From the NCBI RefSeq assembly GCF_011058155.1, contig NZ_JAALFC010000007.1, positions 1 through 64,000 of the forward strand: a DNA stretch of 64,000 nucleotides. The letters are read 5' to 3'. This document shows, in pieces, positions 17,620 to 27,286 of this stretch. Source of the stretch: Litoribacterium kuwaitense (lineage in GTDB: Bacteria; Bacillota; Bacilli; Bacillales; DSM-28697). Each line of letters starts with the position of its first letter. Positions within the stretch are counted from its first letter, which is position 1. The position numbers and the translations under genes were made by a program. The notes under the pieces were generated by a model, which saw only the letters and a list, made by a program, of their open reading frames with translations, was not told the origin of the DNA and ran no database searches.

Positions 17620-18507
17620 CTTTATCCCACTACGTTCAGATAAAACCGAAGCTGTCGACTTCTTGCACTAAAGTCCGCGGGTCCTTTATAACCCACTACG
17701 TTCAGATAAAACCAGTTGGAGACATACCACCTGCCATAAGTGACGCATCAGCTTTATAACCCACTACGTTCAGATAAAACTTCTACCCTCCTATCCATGT
17801 GGTTTAGGTATACCAACTTTATAACCCACTACGTTCAGATAAAACGGGTGAGTCGATCAAAGACACCGCGCAAAAAGCGTTCAACTTTATAACCCACTAC
17901 GTTCAGATAAAACGGATACATCAATTGTAACGGCTTAATGGTGTCGGGGCTTTATAACCCACTACGTTCAGATAAAACCCATTTAACCAAGTGTACGAGC
18001 TTATGTATAAAAACTTTATAACCCACTACGTTCAGATAAAACAACGGAAAACACGCAAAATGAAGAACTTGATATTATCTTTATAACCCACTACGTTCAG
18101 ATAAAACGCTTTCGAGTCTTACATTTTTTACGCTTTTTGTTTGACTTTATAACCCACTACGTTCAGATAAAACCTAGCAAACGCGTTAGCCGTCAACCAG
18201 TACGCCTCATCTTTATAACCCACTACGTTCAGATAAAACGGCAGACGCGCACGAATATTTCGATCACGTCAATTTAACTTTATAACCCACTACGTTCAGA
18301 TAAAACTCGGATAGCGGGTTGTTGGCTAAAAATACGACTCTATTCTTTATAACCCACTACGTTCAGATAAAACACGGATACGCAATAGACGATACGAATA
18401 AACCGTATTACGCTTTATAACCCACTACGTTCAGATAAAACGCTTCCAAGACTTCCGTTGCGGTGCTTCGGTTTTTGCCTTTATAACCCACTACGTTCAG
18501 ATAAAAC
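17620..18507 (-). CRISPR. CRISPR array 1: 14 repeats, 13 spacers
   Basis: The 29-nt repeat on the transcribed (minus) strand begins GTTTTATCTGAAC and ends GGGTTATAAAG. Repeats start on the plus strand at 17620 (shortened, degenerate), 17684, 17752, 17817, 17885, 17950, 18014, 18079, 18145, 18211, 18278, 18345, 18413 and 18479. Spacers are 35-39 nt. The leader lies at the high-coordinate side, so the degenerate copy is leader-distal, as expected for the oldest end. The crRNA 3' repeat part would leave a TTATAAAG 5' handle after Cas6 cleavage. No cas gene is adjacent; the nearest are the cmr genes about 11 kb away. Confidence 0.98.
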
Positions 18508-18701
18508 CCTCCATATCCCCCCGACGAAAGCCCTTCTCGCTGTAGGGTTTAGCGGAGATGGGCGTTGAAACAATCTTTTTCATTTTGCAGTGAACCTTCA
18601 GTCGTGTCTTTACAATCATTCTAATCTAGCTTGTGTCCTTAGAGCGCCATGGCTTTCAGCGTTTTATCCAAAAAATCGATTCACTGCAGAATGAGGCAAA
18701 T
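18508..18701 (-). promoter_or_regulatory. CRISPR leader of array 1
   Basis: About 190 bp nearly identical to the leader of array 2 and clearly related to those of arrays 3 and 4, with a shared core CTGAAGGTTCACTGCAAAAT. It directly abuts the first repeat and should hold the array promoter and the integration anchoring sites used by Cas1-Cas2. Confidence 0.85.
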
Positions 18702-18816
18702 CGTTTCGTTCGAACGTTTCCTGATTAGTTTCTAGCTTACCATACAAGTTTTCTAAAGTCCTATGATTGACTGTACACAAAACTTTTTTTGTTATTTCCT
18801 TTTTTCAAATAATGAT

Positions 18817-18848
18817 GTCGTTACTCTGTAAAGCTTCAGAGTAACGAC
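18817..18848 (-). terminator. Terminator-like perfect hairpin
   Basis: Perfect 12-bp stem GTCGTTACTCTG / CAGAGTAACGAC with an 8-nt loop, downstream of the FAD oxidoreductase stop. It may end the sugar cluster before the array 1 leader. Confidence 0.7.
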
Positions 18849-18893
18849 ACTGCTAGTACATTCTTTTCATCTCGATTTTTTAAACATACTTTT

Positions 18894-21133
18894 TTATGCG
18901 TACACTCTGACTTCTATCACTTCTGCTCGCGCCCCTCCATTTGTGCTGTCAACAACGACCCGTAGCTGATCACACGAGACATGTTCATTGATTTTGTGTA
19001 CCCTTTTTCGCTTACGGTTATTTTTAATGGTAACTAACGTTTTCCACTCACCTGTCACAAAAACTTGGATACGATAATCTTTGACCAGCTCTGGTATGAC
19101 ATCAAAGGACGTTCGGTGGTGATGTAAGTTGACCAAATCTTCATTCACATCGTCATTAAACGTCAGATGGATTTCTCCGACCGTAACCCCTTCTTCCCAC
19201 GAAAGCTGTAGCCATTCCAAGTCGTCCTTTATTCGCTTTGACATCCACATATGAGGTCCGCCATATGGACGTGAGATGCCATCAATGACTTTGTGAGCTT
19301 TATAAGCATGACTCTCACCATGGACTTGAAAGCAGAAGGGCTTTCGGACAAACGGTCTCATTGACCACTGGAATACAGGGCTTACCGTTGGATCAGACAA
19401 ACCATTTTTCGTAGAATGTCCTTTATCTTCAAAAGCTAAAACACCTGTGAGTGGTTCATCAGCTACATATAAAGAAATGGCTTCATTTGCTCTTACAATG
19501 ACGAAAGCATTTTGCGGTTTGTCTGGTGACCAGGAAAGTTTGGTGTTGATCCATTGCTTAGCTCCCTTTTGAACGTGTATTTCCGTTTTATCAATCAGCT
19601 GATGAGGTATATAATTCTGCGGTTTTCCCGTATCCCATATTTCCACCTGTAAGTACGTATCGCAGGCAGCATCTACATATAGGCTGAGGCTGTTCATTTC
19701 TATGTCAACAGGGAATAAAAAAGCCACACTCGTCTTAAGCTGATGTCTTTCAACCGCACGATCAATCTTAATCTCATTGTTAACACTCGATGCTTTGACT
19801 GTTGCTTTTCTGGCGAGATCATCCAGGTCATCATTCACAATACCGAGGATCGAAGCATCATTTTCAACAGTGTTTGCTGCAATTCATGTAAATCATGTTC
19901 ATATAAATCTCTTGGTGCTCTATTATTTTTCACACAAAGCGCTGCTGCGGTTCCGGCGGCTTCACCGATGACCGCACAAGTTGCCATGACCCTCGTAGAC
20001 CCAAAGGCGACGTGCGAGGCACCTATATTTCGACCGGCAAACAGAAGGTTTTTGACGTTCTTTGAATAGAGTGATCGAAACGGAATATGATAGTTTCCGT
20101 CTGCCAGTAGATGCTTTGATCCACTTTCAGTCGCATACATCCCCCCAGGCGGATGCAAATCGATGGACCATCCGCCAAAAGCAACCCTGTCCTTGAAAGG
20201 AACCTGCTCGACAATGTCATTCTGGTTTAACATATAGTCACCTTCGAACCTGCGATACTCTCTTTTTCCAGGAATCGCACCGACCCATTCCAATGTCATA
20301 TTCTCCGAATCAAATTTACCTGCGTTTTTAATATAATTCCAGATACCATAAATAACAGACCAAAGTTCGTCTCTAATTCGTTCATTTTCGTGTACCGTAT
20401 CTAATTCGCCGCCCCATTCAATCCACCAATAGAAACAACCAGAGTCACCACTTCGAATAATCCTTTTCTCCGGAATGGATGTCTTCGTAATATCTTTAGC
20501 GAAGCTAGGTGGAACAAATTTAACAGGGTGACCTTCATCTTTTGTGTAAAACAAAATCGTGCTCCCTAGCGTAATATCATCAGATATTTCGGGAGCCCAA
20601 CTTTCCTGAAATTCTGCTTGCGCTTCTCGTCCTATACGATAATTTGCTCTAGCTAAAAAGCCAATGAGCCCATCACCGGTACAATCTAGAAAGACAGGGC
20701 TTTCAAAACGGATTTGTCGTTCAGAACCCATCATCCACCCCGTCACCGAGTGAATCGTCCGGCTATGTTCCCCTCCATCTGCCTCAACGTGTCTAACATC
20801 CGTATTTAAAAAAAGCGCTATGTTCGGCTCCGCCTTTACTGTTTCCAAAACGATCAAGTCCCAAAAATACGGATTTCCTTCAGGATTACGATACTGATTT
20901 TCGACAAACATTTCACCCATAATGCCAGTCTCTCTTGAATATCGATTCACCCCATGCTTTGTCGCACCAACGACCCACACACGGACTTCACTGCTTGAAT
21001 TTCCACCCAATACAGGACGATTTTGAATAAGAGCTACCTTTCGCCCTTCTCTTGCGGCAGCCACAGCGGCACACACCCCGGCTAATCCGCCACCAACGAC
21101 TGTTACATCTTTTTTCACAACTTCATATTTCAA
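18894..21133 (-). CDS. FAD-dependent oxidoreductase with C-terminal beta domain (probable artefactual frameshift)
   Basis: The N-terminal frame (21133-19835) is a FAD_oxidored-type flavoprotein. It has the dinucleotide motif VVGGGLAGVCAAVAAAREG and PVLGGNSSSEVRVW early, LDCTGDGLIGFLARA mid-way and NLLFAGRNIGASHVAFGSTRVMATCAVIGEAAG near the C-terminal part of the domain (quoted from residues about 370-405). The second frame (19838-18894) begins DDLDDLARKATVKASS and contains beta-rich, carbohydrate-module-like sequence. One added A in the A4 run near 19862 joins them as LLKNDASILGIVNDDL, giving about 746 aa, the usual length of this family. I therefore call one gene. Role: probably oxidation of a sugar or uronate within the transport cluster; substrate unknown. 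Confidence 0.85.
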
Positions 21134-21227
21134 AAAATATCTCTCCTTTGAGGTGTCTCAACTTTTCACGTGAACATTGCGAGCAACATAAGCCCCGCAA
21201 TCAACTGGGGGCTTTTTTTAAAACAAA

Positions 21228-22052
21228 TTAGTGATCATACACACTTTTAACTGCATCTTTATAATAAAAAGCTTTCAAAGGAACCATTGATTCCTGCGGT
21301 ACGTAATAATGAAATTTATTTGTACTAATGTCGCCTAATAGTTGTTTTTGATTAGGGTTCGCGTCTTTAAGTAGCCTTTCGCTCGCTTGGTGGTAATCAA
21401 TCGGCCGCATCCATAACGGGCTATATCCTAAGAAAAGCTGTCGCCTAGTAAATTCTGATTTATTTGGTGAACCAGCATGCCACAAGTTCTGCGGAAAGAT
21501 AAAGACATCCCCTGGTTTTCCACAAACCTGTACTTCATCTTCATTTTTGTAACGAACGTCTAGTTGATTGGGATTGTCTGGACGCTTGTGACTTCCAGGA
21601 ATCACTTTCGTATTTCCCCGATCTGGTTGTGACATATCGCTCAATATATAACACGTTTTAATGTAATACGTTGAGGTCAGTCCGTTTATTTTTGGGAACG
21701 GAAGATTTGGTCCGTCTTGGTGCCAGTTGATAAAGCTATTTGTCTCTGTCTTGATCTCGTTTGGGTTTGGCTCACGAATGGTTAAATGTGAAATATGAAG
21801 CTGGATGTTATAACCGAGTAAATTGACGATTAAAGGAAGAATCGTCGGTTCATCGATTAATCGAAGAATGTCAGGGTGTCTTTCCACACTGTTGTATATG
21901 TTGTAGCTTAATGATTGAGGCTCTTCGGCAATGATTTCATCAATGGCAGTGTTCAGTTTGGCTACTTCATCTTCAGTTAGCACATTCCGTAAAATTAAAT
22001 ATCCTTGATCATCAAACGCCTTCATCCATTCCCTAATTCTATGTTTATCCAT
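21228..22052 (-). CDS. Phytanoyl-CoA dioxygenase (PhyH) family protein
   Basis: Iron(II)/2-oxoglutarate-dependent dioxygenase of the PhyH family, about 274 aa. The metal-binding HxD lies in INWHQDGPNLPF and the distal histidine in LWHAGSPNKSEF, with the 2-oxoglutarate-binding arginine a few residues later in TRRQLF. I choose ATG 22052, after AGGAGGG; the longer ATG at 22088 lies inside the binding-protein gene without a ribosome site. It overlaps the binding-protein stop by 8 bp, so it is translated with the sugar ABC operon and probably modifies the imported compound. Substrate unknown. A GC-rich hairpin at about 21190-21218 separates it from the FAD oxidoreductase. Confidence 0.85.
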   Translation of the reverse strand: MDKHRIREWMKAFDDQGYLILRNVLTEDEVAKLNTAIDEIIAEEPQSLSYNIYNSVERHPDILRLIDEPTILPLIVNLLGYNIQLHISHLTIREPNPNEIKTETNSFINWHQDGPNLPFPKINGLTSTYYIKTCYILSDMSQPDRGNTKVIPGSHKRPDNPNQLDVRYKNEDEVQVCGKPGDVFIFPQNLWHAGSPNKSEFTRRQLFLGYSPLWMRPIDYHQASERLLKDANPNQKQLLGDISTNKFHYYVPQESMVPLKAFYYKDAVKSVYDH

Positions 22053-23562
22053 CCATAGCCCTCCTATCGTGGTTTCCCCTTTCATCAATAAATCCTAGCT
22101 CCGCTAATTGCTCATGCGCCGCCTCAATGTATAGCCGGTAGTTCATTGTTGTTTCCAACGTCTCAATGAAATCCTCATATTCATCCAGTGGACGCTTTCC
22201 GTACACAAATTTGATGATTTCCTCTTCTGCGAAACGCTCCGCATCGGCTGGATTGTACCCTTGCGGAATATCGACAAATCCATCTAATGCCTCAATGCGC
22301 GGTCTTTTATCGGCAAATTCGATATACTCTGTTTGCGCTGCAAACTTTGTTTTTAAATACTCTTTTTCAGGGCGGCCTGCAAATTGATAAAGCCAAAAAT
22401 AGCTTCCTTCTTCGTTTAATAATTCTGTTGGTACAACCTGCCCATCTTCGATATTAAAATGTTCACCTTCAATCCCATATTGCACGAGGTTAGATCCTTC
22501 TTCACCCGCTACATAATTTAATAATTCAAAAATTTCATTTAACTTTTCTGGTTCTTCTTCCAAAGCTTTTGGTATCGCGAATAAACCACTCGTCGTACCA
22601 ATGTCCAATGTGCCATCGAATTGGCCCCCTGGCCCCTCAGGACCTGCCATTTGAATCCATTCTGCATCTGGATTTACCGTCTTATATTGTTTTACAAATT
22701 CCTCCTTAGACATATTCGGCCAATCGATATACACGATGCCAAATTTACCTTGAAACGCTTTTTCTTGATACTGAAGCCCCGTATTTGTTACAAGCTCCGG
22801 ATCAACAAAGCCAGCATCAATTAAAGTATTAATATAACTAAGCGCATCTTTCATTGCCGGATCGTGGTAGGCATTGATTAACTTATCATCCTTAATATAA
22901 AAACTACCAGGCATACCAACACCAAAAGCCCCAAAAATAGGTTGGAAAGCGTTCATTACAGCGCCAGTAATCGCAAACGTATCATTCTTACCATTTCCAT
23001 CAGGGTCTTGATTTGTAAAAGCATCCGCCACTTCAATAAACTCATCCAACGTTGTTGGCGCTTGTAAACCTAAGTTATCTAACCAATCTTTTCTAATCCA
23101 ATAGCTGTGATACGGAATGTTCGGAGGAACTGTAATCCCGTAAATTTTTCCATCGACCATTGCTTTTTTGACATTTTCTTCGCCAATAAACTGTTCAACT
23201 GGCTGCAATTGATCCATATAGTCTGTTAAGTCGAGAAGTAACCCTTTATTAGCAAATTCGACAAGAGACGTCCGGGTCACTCCGAATAAGTCTGGATAAT
23301 CGCCAGCAGCCATACGGACATTTAATTGGTTTTCGTATTCACTCGAGACGACAGAAAAACTAATATCGACACCTAGAGCCTTATCAAGTGCTTGTTTAAT
23401 GACATCATCTTCTGCCATCGGCAAATTATTTCCTGATCTGATAATCTCAAGGTTCATTGGTGCGGACGACCCAGCTTCTTGACTCTCGGAATTACAGCTA
23501 CTCAAAATGACAGTGAGAAGTAATGCCATGACAAAAATGAAACCTCTCGTTGAGTACTTCAT
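22045..23562 (-). CDS. Sugar ABC transporter binding lipoprotein (LplA type)
   Basis: 505-aa extracellular solute-binding protein, family 1. The signal peptide ends in a lipobox VILSSC (lipidated Cys about residue 23). Features include YPDLFGVTRTSLVEFANKG and ITVPPNIPYHSYWIRKDWL, typical of large oligosaccharide-binding LplA/YtcQ-like proteins. It follows the two permeases by 30 bp. No ATPase is encoded nearby, so a shared MsmX-like ATPase is expected, as in other Bacillus systems of this class (inference). Confidence 0.92.
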   Translation of the reverse strand: MKYSTRGFIFVMALLLTVILSSCNSESQEAGSSAPMNLEIIRSGNNLPMAEDDVIKQALDKALGVDISFSVVSSEYENQLNVRMAAGDYPDLFGVTRTSLVEFANKGLLLDLTDYMDQLQPVEQFIGEENVKKAMVDGKIYGITVPPNIPYHSYWIRKDWLDNLGLQAPTTLDEFIEVADAFTNQDPDGNGKNDTFAITGAVMNAFQPIFGAFGVGMPGSFYIKDDKLINAYHDPAMKDALSYINTLIDAGFVDPELVTNTGLQYQEKAFQGKFGIVYIDWPNMSKEEFVKQYKTVNPDAEWIQMAGPEGPGGQFDGTLDIGTTSGLFAIPKALEEEPEKLNEIFELLNYVAGEEGSNLVQYGIEGEHFNIEDGQVVPTELLNEEGSYFWLYQFAGRPEKEYLKTKFAAQTEYIEFADKRPRIEALDGFVDIPQGYNPADAERFAEEEIIKFVYGKRPLDEYEDFIETLETTMNYRLYIEAAHEQLAELGFIDERGNHDRRAMDG

Positions 23563-23591
23563 GAAATCTCCTCCCTTTCCTTCCTGTATTT

Positions 23592-24455
23592 TTATCCTTT
23601 AATCGATCCCAAAAGCATCCCTTTTGTAAAATGCTTCTGAATAAAAGGGTAGACAAGAATAATTGGAACACTCGCAATAATGACTGCCGCCATTTGCATC
23701 GTTGAAGTCGGCACCATATTGTCTACATTTGCATTTAATTGATCTTGATTTTGCATTAGAATATCCCGGACAACCACTTGCAGAGGGTATAAAGATTGAT
23801 CTGTCACATACATAATTGCTTGAAAAAACTCGTTCCAATGGCCGACCATATAAAACAGCCCGATCGTCATCATGACAGGTAGAGACAGAGGAAGGACAAT
23901 TTGCCATAAAATTCTTAATTCCATTGCCCCATCAATTCTTGCTGATTCAAACAACTCATTGGGTAAATTTTCAAAGAAGCTTTTCATGATTAGAATATTA
24001 AAACTCCAAATCGCATTTGGAATGATCATTGCCCAAACCGAATTGATCAAGCCCGTTTCTTTCACAATTAAATACGTTGGTACAAGTCCTCCATTAAACA
24101 ATAAGGTGAAAACAACAATGAAAAGAAAGAAGCCTCTACCAGGAAGATTTTTACGACTTAAAGGATACGCCATTAACGTCGTTAAAATAAGATTGATCAA
24201 TGTTCCGACAACTGTAATAAAAACGGTGACTTTAAAAGCATTCGGAATTTTTGCCTGCGATAAGAGCTGTTCATATGCATCAAATGTGATCGACTTAGGG
24301 AAAAGGATATATCCTCCATTCTTTAACACTTCACCAAATGGAGTGACCGAGACCGATAGCACAAAAAGTAATGGCAAAACGGCCGAAGCTCCGACAAGTC
24401 CGAGGATGATAAAAACGGCATAATCGAATAGTTTATCACCTTTCCCTTTTACCAA
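23592..24455 (-). CDS. Sugar ABC permease (LplC/YtcP type)
   Basis: 287-aa MalG-like permease with six membrane segments. The coupling motif ESARIDGAMELRILWQIVLPL (EAA loop) starts near residue 186 and the C-terminus is FTKGMLLGSIKG, the standard ending of this subfamily. It overlaps the upstream permease by 7 bp. Confidence 0.93.
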   Translation of the reverse strand: MVKGKGDKLFDYAVFIILGLVGASAVLPLLFVLSVSVTPFGEVLKNGGYILFPKSITFDAYEQLLSQAKIPNAFKVTVFITVVGTLINLILTTLMAYPLSRKNLPGRGFFLFIVVFTLLFNGGLVPTYLIVKETGLINSVWAMIIPNAIWSFNILIMKSFFENLPNELFESARIDGAMELRILWQIVLPLSLPVMMTIGLFYMVGHWNEFFQAIMYVTDQSLYPLQVVVRDILMQNQDQLNANVDNMVPTSTMQMAAVIIASVPIILVYPFIQKHFTKGMLLGSIKG

Positions 24456-25411
24456 ATGCCCTCACCCCACTTTTTCGCTACTTGATTGGCTCCTAATACT
24501 AGCACCAGCCCAATGACTGATTTAAATAATCCGACAGCTGAAGCCAAGCTGAAGTTCATCTGCTCAAGACCCGTACGGAATACCCAAGTATCAATAATAT
24601 CTGCAACAGGATAAACTTGAATATTGTACATAATATAAATTTGTTCAAACCCCGCGTCCAGCATATGTCCAAGCCGTAAAATAAAGAGCAAAATAATGAC
24701 ATTTCGTATTCCTGGCAAAGTAATGTGCCAAATCATTCTCATCCTGCTCGCTCCATCAACCTTCGCTGCTTCGTATAAACTCGGATCAATCCCCGCCATC
24801 GCCGCTAAATAAATAATCGCCCCCCAGCCTAAATTTTGCCAAGCCTCAGAACCGACAAGGATAGAACGAAACCAGTCCGTCGAAGTCAAAAAAGGAATCG
24901 CATCTCCCCCAGCCTCTACAATCCAGCGGTTAATCAACCCTGTACTTTGCGACAAGAACGCAAGGCTGATTCCATAAATGATGACCCATGAAAGAAAATG
25001 GGGCATATAGCTTAACGTCTGAACCCAGCGCTTATACCATGACACTCGGCACTCATTCAGTAAGATGGCTAATATAATTGAGGGAACCATACCAAAGAAC
25101 AGTTTATAGAAGCTAATCAAGAACGTGTTTGTTAATAATTGATAAAAATACGGTGATTCAAAGAATTGCTGGAAGTATTTATACCAAGGATTCGCCCATT
25201 CACTGCCAAAGATCCCCCCTACGAAGTCATACTCTTTAAATGCGATGATCACACCGTACATCGGCAGATATTTGTAGATGGCAAACCAAAGCAAACCCGG
25301 CAGCAGCATCAGATAAAACGTTCGAAATTTCCATATTTGCTTAAACATAGATTGAACAAGCGTCATCTGCTTCCCACTCGTTTGTTGTTCTATGGCTGTT
25401 TTCGACCTCAT
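24449..25411 (-). CDS. Sugar ABC permease (LplB/YteP type)
   Basis: 320-aa MalF-like permease with six membrane segments and the EAA loop YEAAKVDGASRMRMIWHITL near residue 217. The KYLPMYGVIIAFKEYDF segment early in the protein is characteristic of LplB-like permeases. First structural gene of the uptake operon, 111 bp downstream of the sensor kinase gene. Confidence 0.93.
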   Translation of the reverse strand: MRSKTAIEQQTSGKQMTLVQSMFKQIWKFRTFYLMLLPGLLWFAIYKYLPMYGVIIAFKEYDFVGGIFGSEWANPWYKYFQQFFESPYFYQLLTNTFLISFYKLFFGMVPSIILAILLNECRVSWYKRWVQTLSYMPHFLSWVIIYGISLAFLSQSTGLINRWIVEAGGDAIPFLTSTDWFRSILVGSEAWQNLGWGAIIYLAAMAGIDPSLYEAAKVDGASRMRMIWHITLPGIRNVIILLFILRLGHMLDAGFEQIYIMYNIQVYPVADIIDTWVFRTGLEQMNFSLASAVGLFKSVIGLVLVLGANQVAKKWGEGIW

Positions 25412-25522
25412 GTCTCCCCTCCTCTTGTTAACGCTTTCATTTTTTGTTTAGTCTAACACTCGCTGCTGATCTGAAATATACATTGATGTTATAAAAATGT
25501 CAGCGATGTTGTGAATAAAGGT

Positions 25523-27286
25523 CTACTCTTGCTTCAGCGGAAGATCAATACGTATGATCGTTCCAACCTTTTCTTTACTTCGCATGCGGAGCCCATATTT
25601 CTCTCCATAATGAATTTTTATCCTTTCTTCAACATTGGTTAAGCCAATACTGTTAAATCCATGCTTGGAGCTGTCATTTAAAACTTTTGTCAGTAAGCCT
25701 TTTTGTAAGTTCTTATTAAACCCAACGCCGTTATCACGAATATACAGTCTAAGTTGGTCATCTTTTTTATCATTGTAAATCCAAATGGTCCCCTCCCCTT
25801 TAGGAACAATTCCGTGAAAGATCGCATTTTCCACCAGCGGCTGCAATAATAACTTCAATACTTTATGTTCAAGAATATCGTCATCAATTGCGATCTTCAG
25901 TTCAAACTGATGTCCATACCTGACTTGCTGAATTTGCAAGTATTTCTTTAGCCCTTCCAGTTCATCATGTAATTGAACCTTTTCTGACGTTTTATTAAAA
26001 CTATACGAAAGCAAACTAATGAGAGCATGGATGGTTGTGCGGACTTCGTGTGTTCGTTGTTGTTTCGCCAGGCTATTGATGCATGCGAGCGTATTATAAA
26101 GAAAATGTGGACTTATTTGACTTTGGAGCATCTTTAATTCAGAATCTTTTTTCTTAACCTCCAGTTCATTTACTGTGTTAAACAGTTCACGAATACGAAC
26201 CATCATTGCATTATAGCTCCGCGCCAACTGACCAAGCTCATCTTCGCGAACTACATGTACCTTTGGCATAGAATTCAAATCGTTTACTTGATCCATGACG
26301 TGCACCAGCTGTCGAATAGGTGCAGTGAAATGTCGACTGATCATCAATGAGGTAATCATTAACGTGAAGATCCATAACACTGATGCTTTAACAAAATTTC
26401 GATATAAAGCAAATATATTTTGATAAAAGTATTTTTCATCGATGATTGAAATGACATGCCAGCCAAACTTATTTACGTTTGACTTTACAGCCACCAGCTC
26501 TTTTTCATCATGTTTAATTTTGTTCACACCTATCGCGGATTGAGTTACTTTCCTCATAAAGGAAGAAACAATTTGCGCAGGAAATACGGTTTGATCGATT
26601 GGCAGTAAATGAGAGAAAGGCTCTGATGTAACAAGTTTTTTTGTTGAAGTCGTGACTAAAAAAGTTTGATTATTTGACTTAAACAACGGAGATATCTTAT
26701 TCGTAAGCTGATCCAAATTAATTTCCAACACAGCATAACCTTTTAATTCATTGCTGCTCCCACGTACAGCACTAACAAACGCCACAGTCTGTCCCGACAA
26801 AGGTGTGTAATAAGGATCGCTCCAAATGACACCGTTCATTGAACTGGGGAGTTTGTTTAACAAGCTTCCAATATACACGTTTCCTACAATTTCATAATGA
26901 ACTTGGCGATTTGAAAACACTTTTCCATTTTTATCAAGTAGATAAACGGTTTTTACATAATTGCTATTAATGTCTCCATATTCATTTAAAAAGCTTGTCG
27001 CTAAACTTTCATTCCCTCGATCAAACAAAGCATGTTGAGTGGACAAAAAAAGAAGCATCTGCTTCAAGTTGTCTAAATGCGTATTTAAATGCTCATTTGT
27101 TTGCGAAATCACCTCTTGAGAATTTTGAATGACTTGTTTTTCAAACAGCCGCTTCGAACCTTGCAGATGGTTCCAAGCAATTGTGATAAATAAAACTGAT
27201 GTGACGATGAAGAGAAAAATGAAGTGCTTTGTTCCAAGCCTTTGTTTGCTATACCATCGCATTGCTTTACGTAACATCTTTCTCAC
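25523..27286 (-). CDS. Sensor histidine kinase, YesM family
   Basis: 587-aa membrane kinase. One membrane segment near residues 20-42 is followed by an extracytoplasmic dCache-like sensor region, then a second segment (about 300-318) and a HAMP linker. The His_kinase motif QISPHFLYNTLACINSLAKQ carries the phospho-acceptor histidine, followed by an ATPase domain with LLQPLVENAIFHG and IRDNGVGFN. It overlaps the response regulator gene by 4 bp and presumably senses the extracellular sugar or its binding protein to activate the adjacent transporter. Confidence 0.93.
   Translation of the reverse strand: MRKMLRKAMRWYSKQRLGTKHFIFLFIVTSVLFITIAWNHLQGSKRLFEKQVIQNSQEVISQTNEHLNTHLDNLKQMLLFLSTQHALFDRGNESLATSFLNEYGDINSNYVKTVYLLDKNGKVFSNRQVHYEIVGNVYIGSLLNKLPSSMNGVIWSDPYYTPLSGQTVAFVSAVRGSSNELKGYAVLEINLDQLTNKISPLFKSNNQTFLVTTSTKKLVTSEPFSHLLPIDQTVFPAQIVSSFMRKVTQSAIGVNKIKHDEKELVAVKSNVNKFGWHVISIIDEKYFYQNIFALYRNFVKASVLWIFTLMITSLMISRHFTAPIRQLVHVMDQVNDLNSMPKVHVVREDELGQLARSYNAMMVRIRELFNTVNELEVKKKDSELKMLQSQISPHFLYNTLACINSLAKQQRTHEVRTTIHALISLLSYSFNKTSEKVQLHDELEGLKKYLQIQQVRYGHQFELKIAIDDDILEHKVLKLLLQPLVENAIFHGIVPKGEGTIWIYNDKKDDQLRLYIRDNGVGFNKNLQKGLLTKVLNDSSKHGFNSIGLTNVEERIKIHYGEKYGLRMRSKEKVGTIIRIDLPLKQE

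Noticed and set aside
21186-21220. Terminator between the PhyH and FAD oxidoreductase genes
   Set aside because: The GC-rich hairpin has its T-run on the plus strand, the wrong direction for these minus-strand genes; not called as a feature.
23872-24423. 183-codon ORF antisense to the LplC-type permease
   Set aside because: Shadow of a clear ABC permease gene in the opposite strand.
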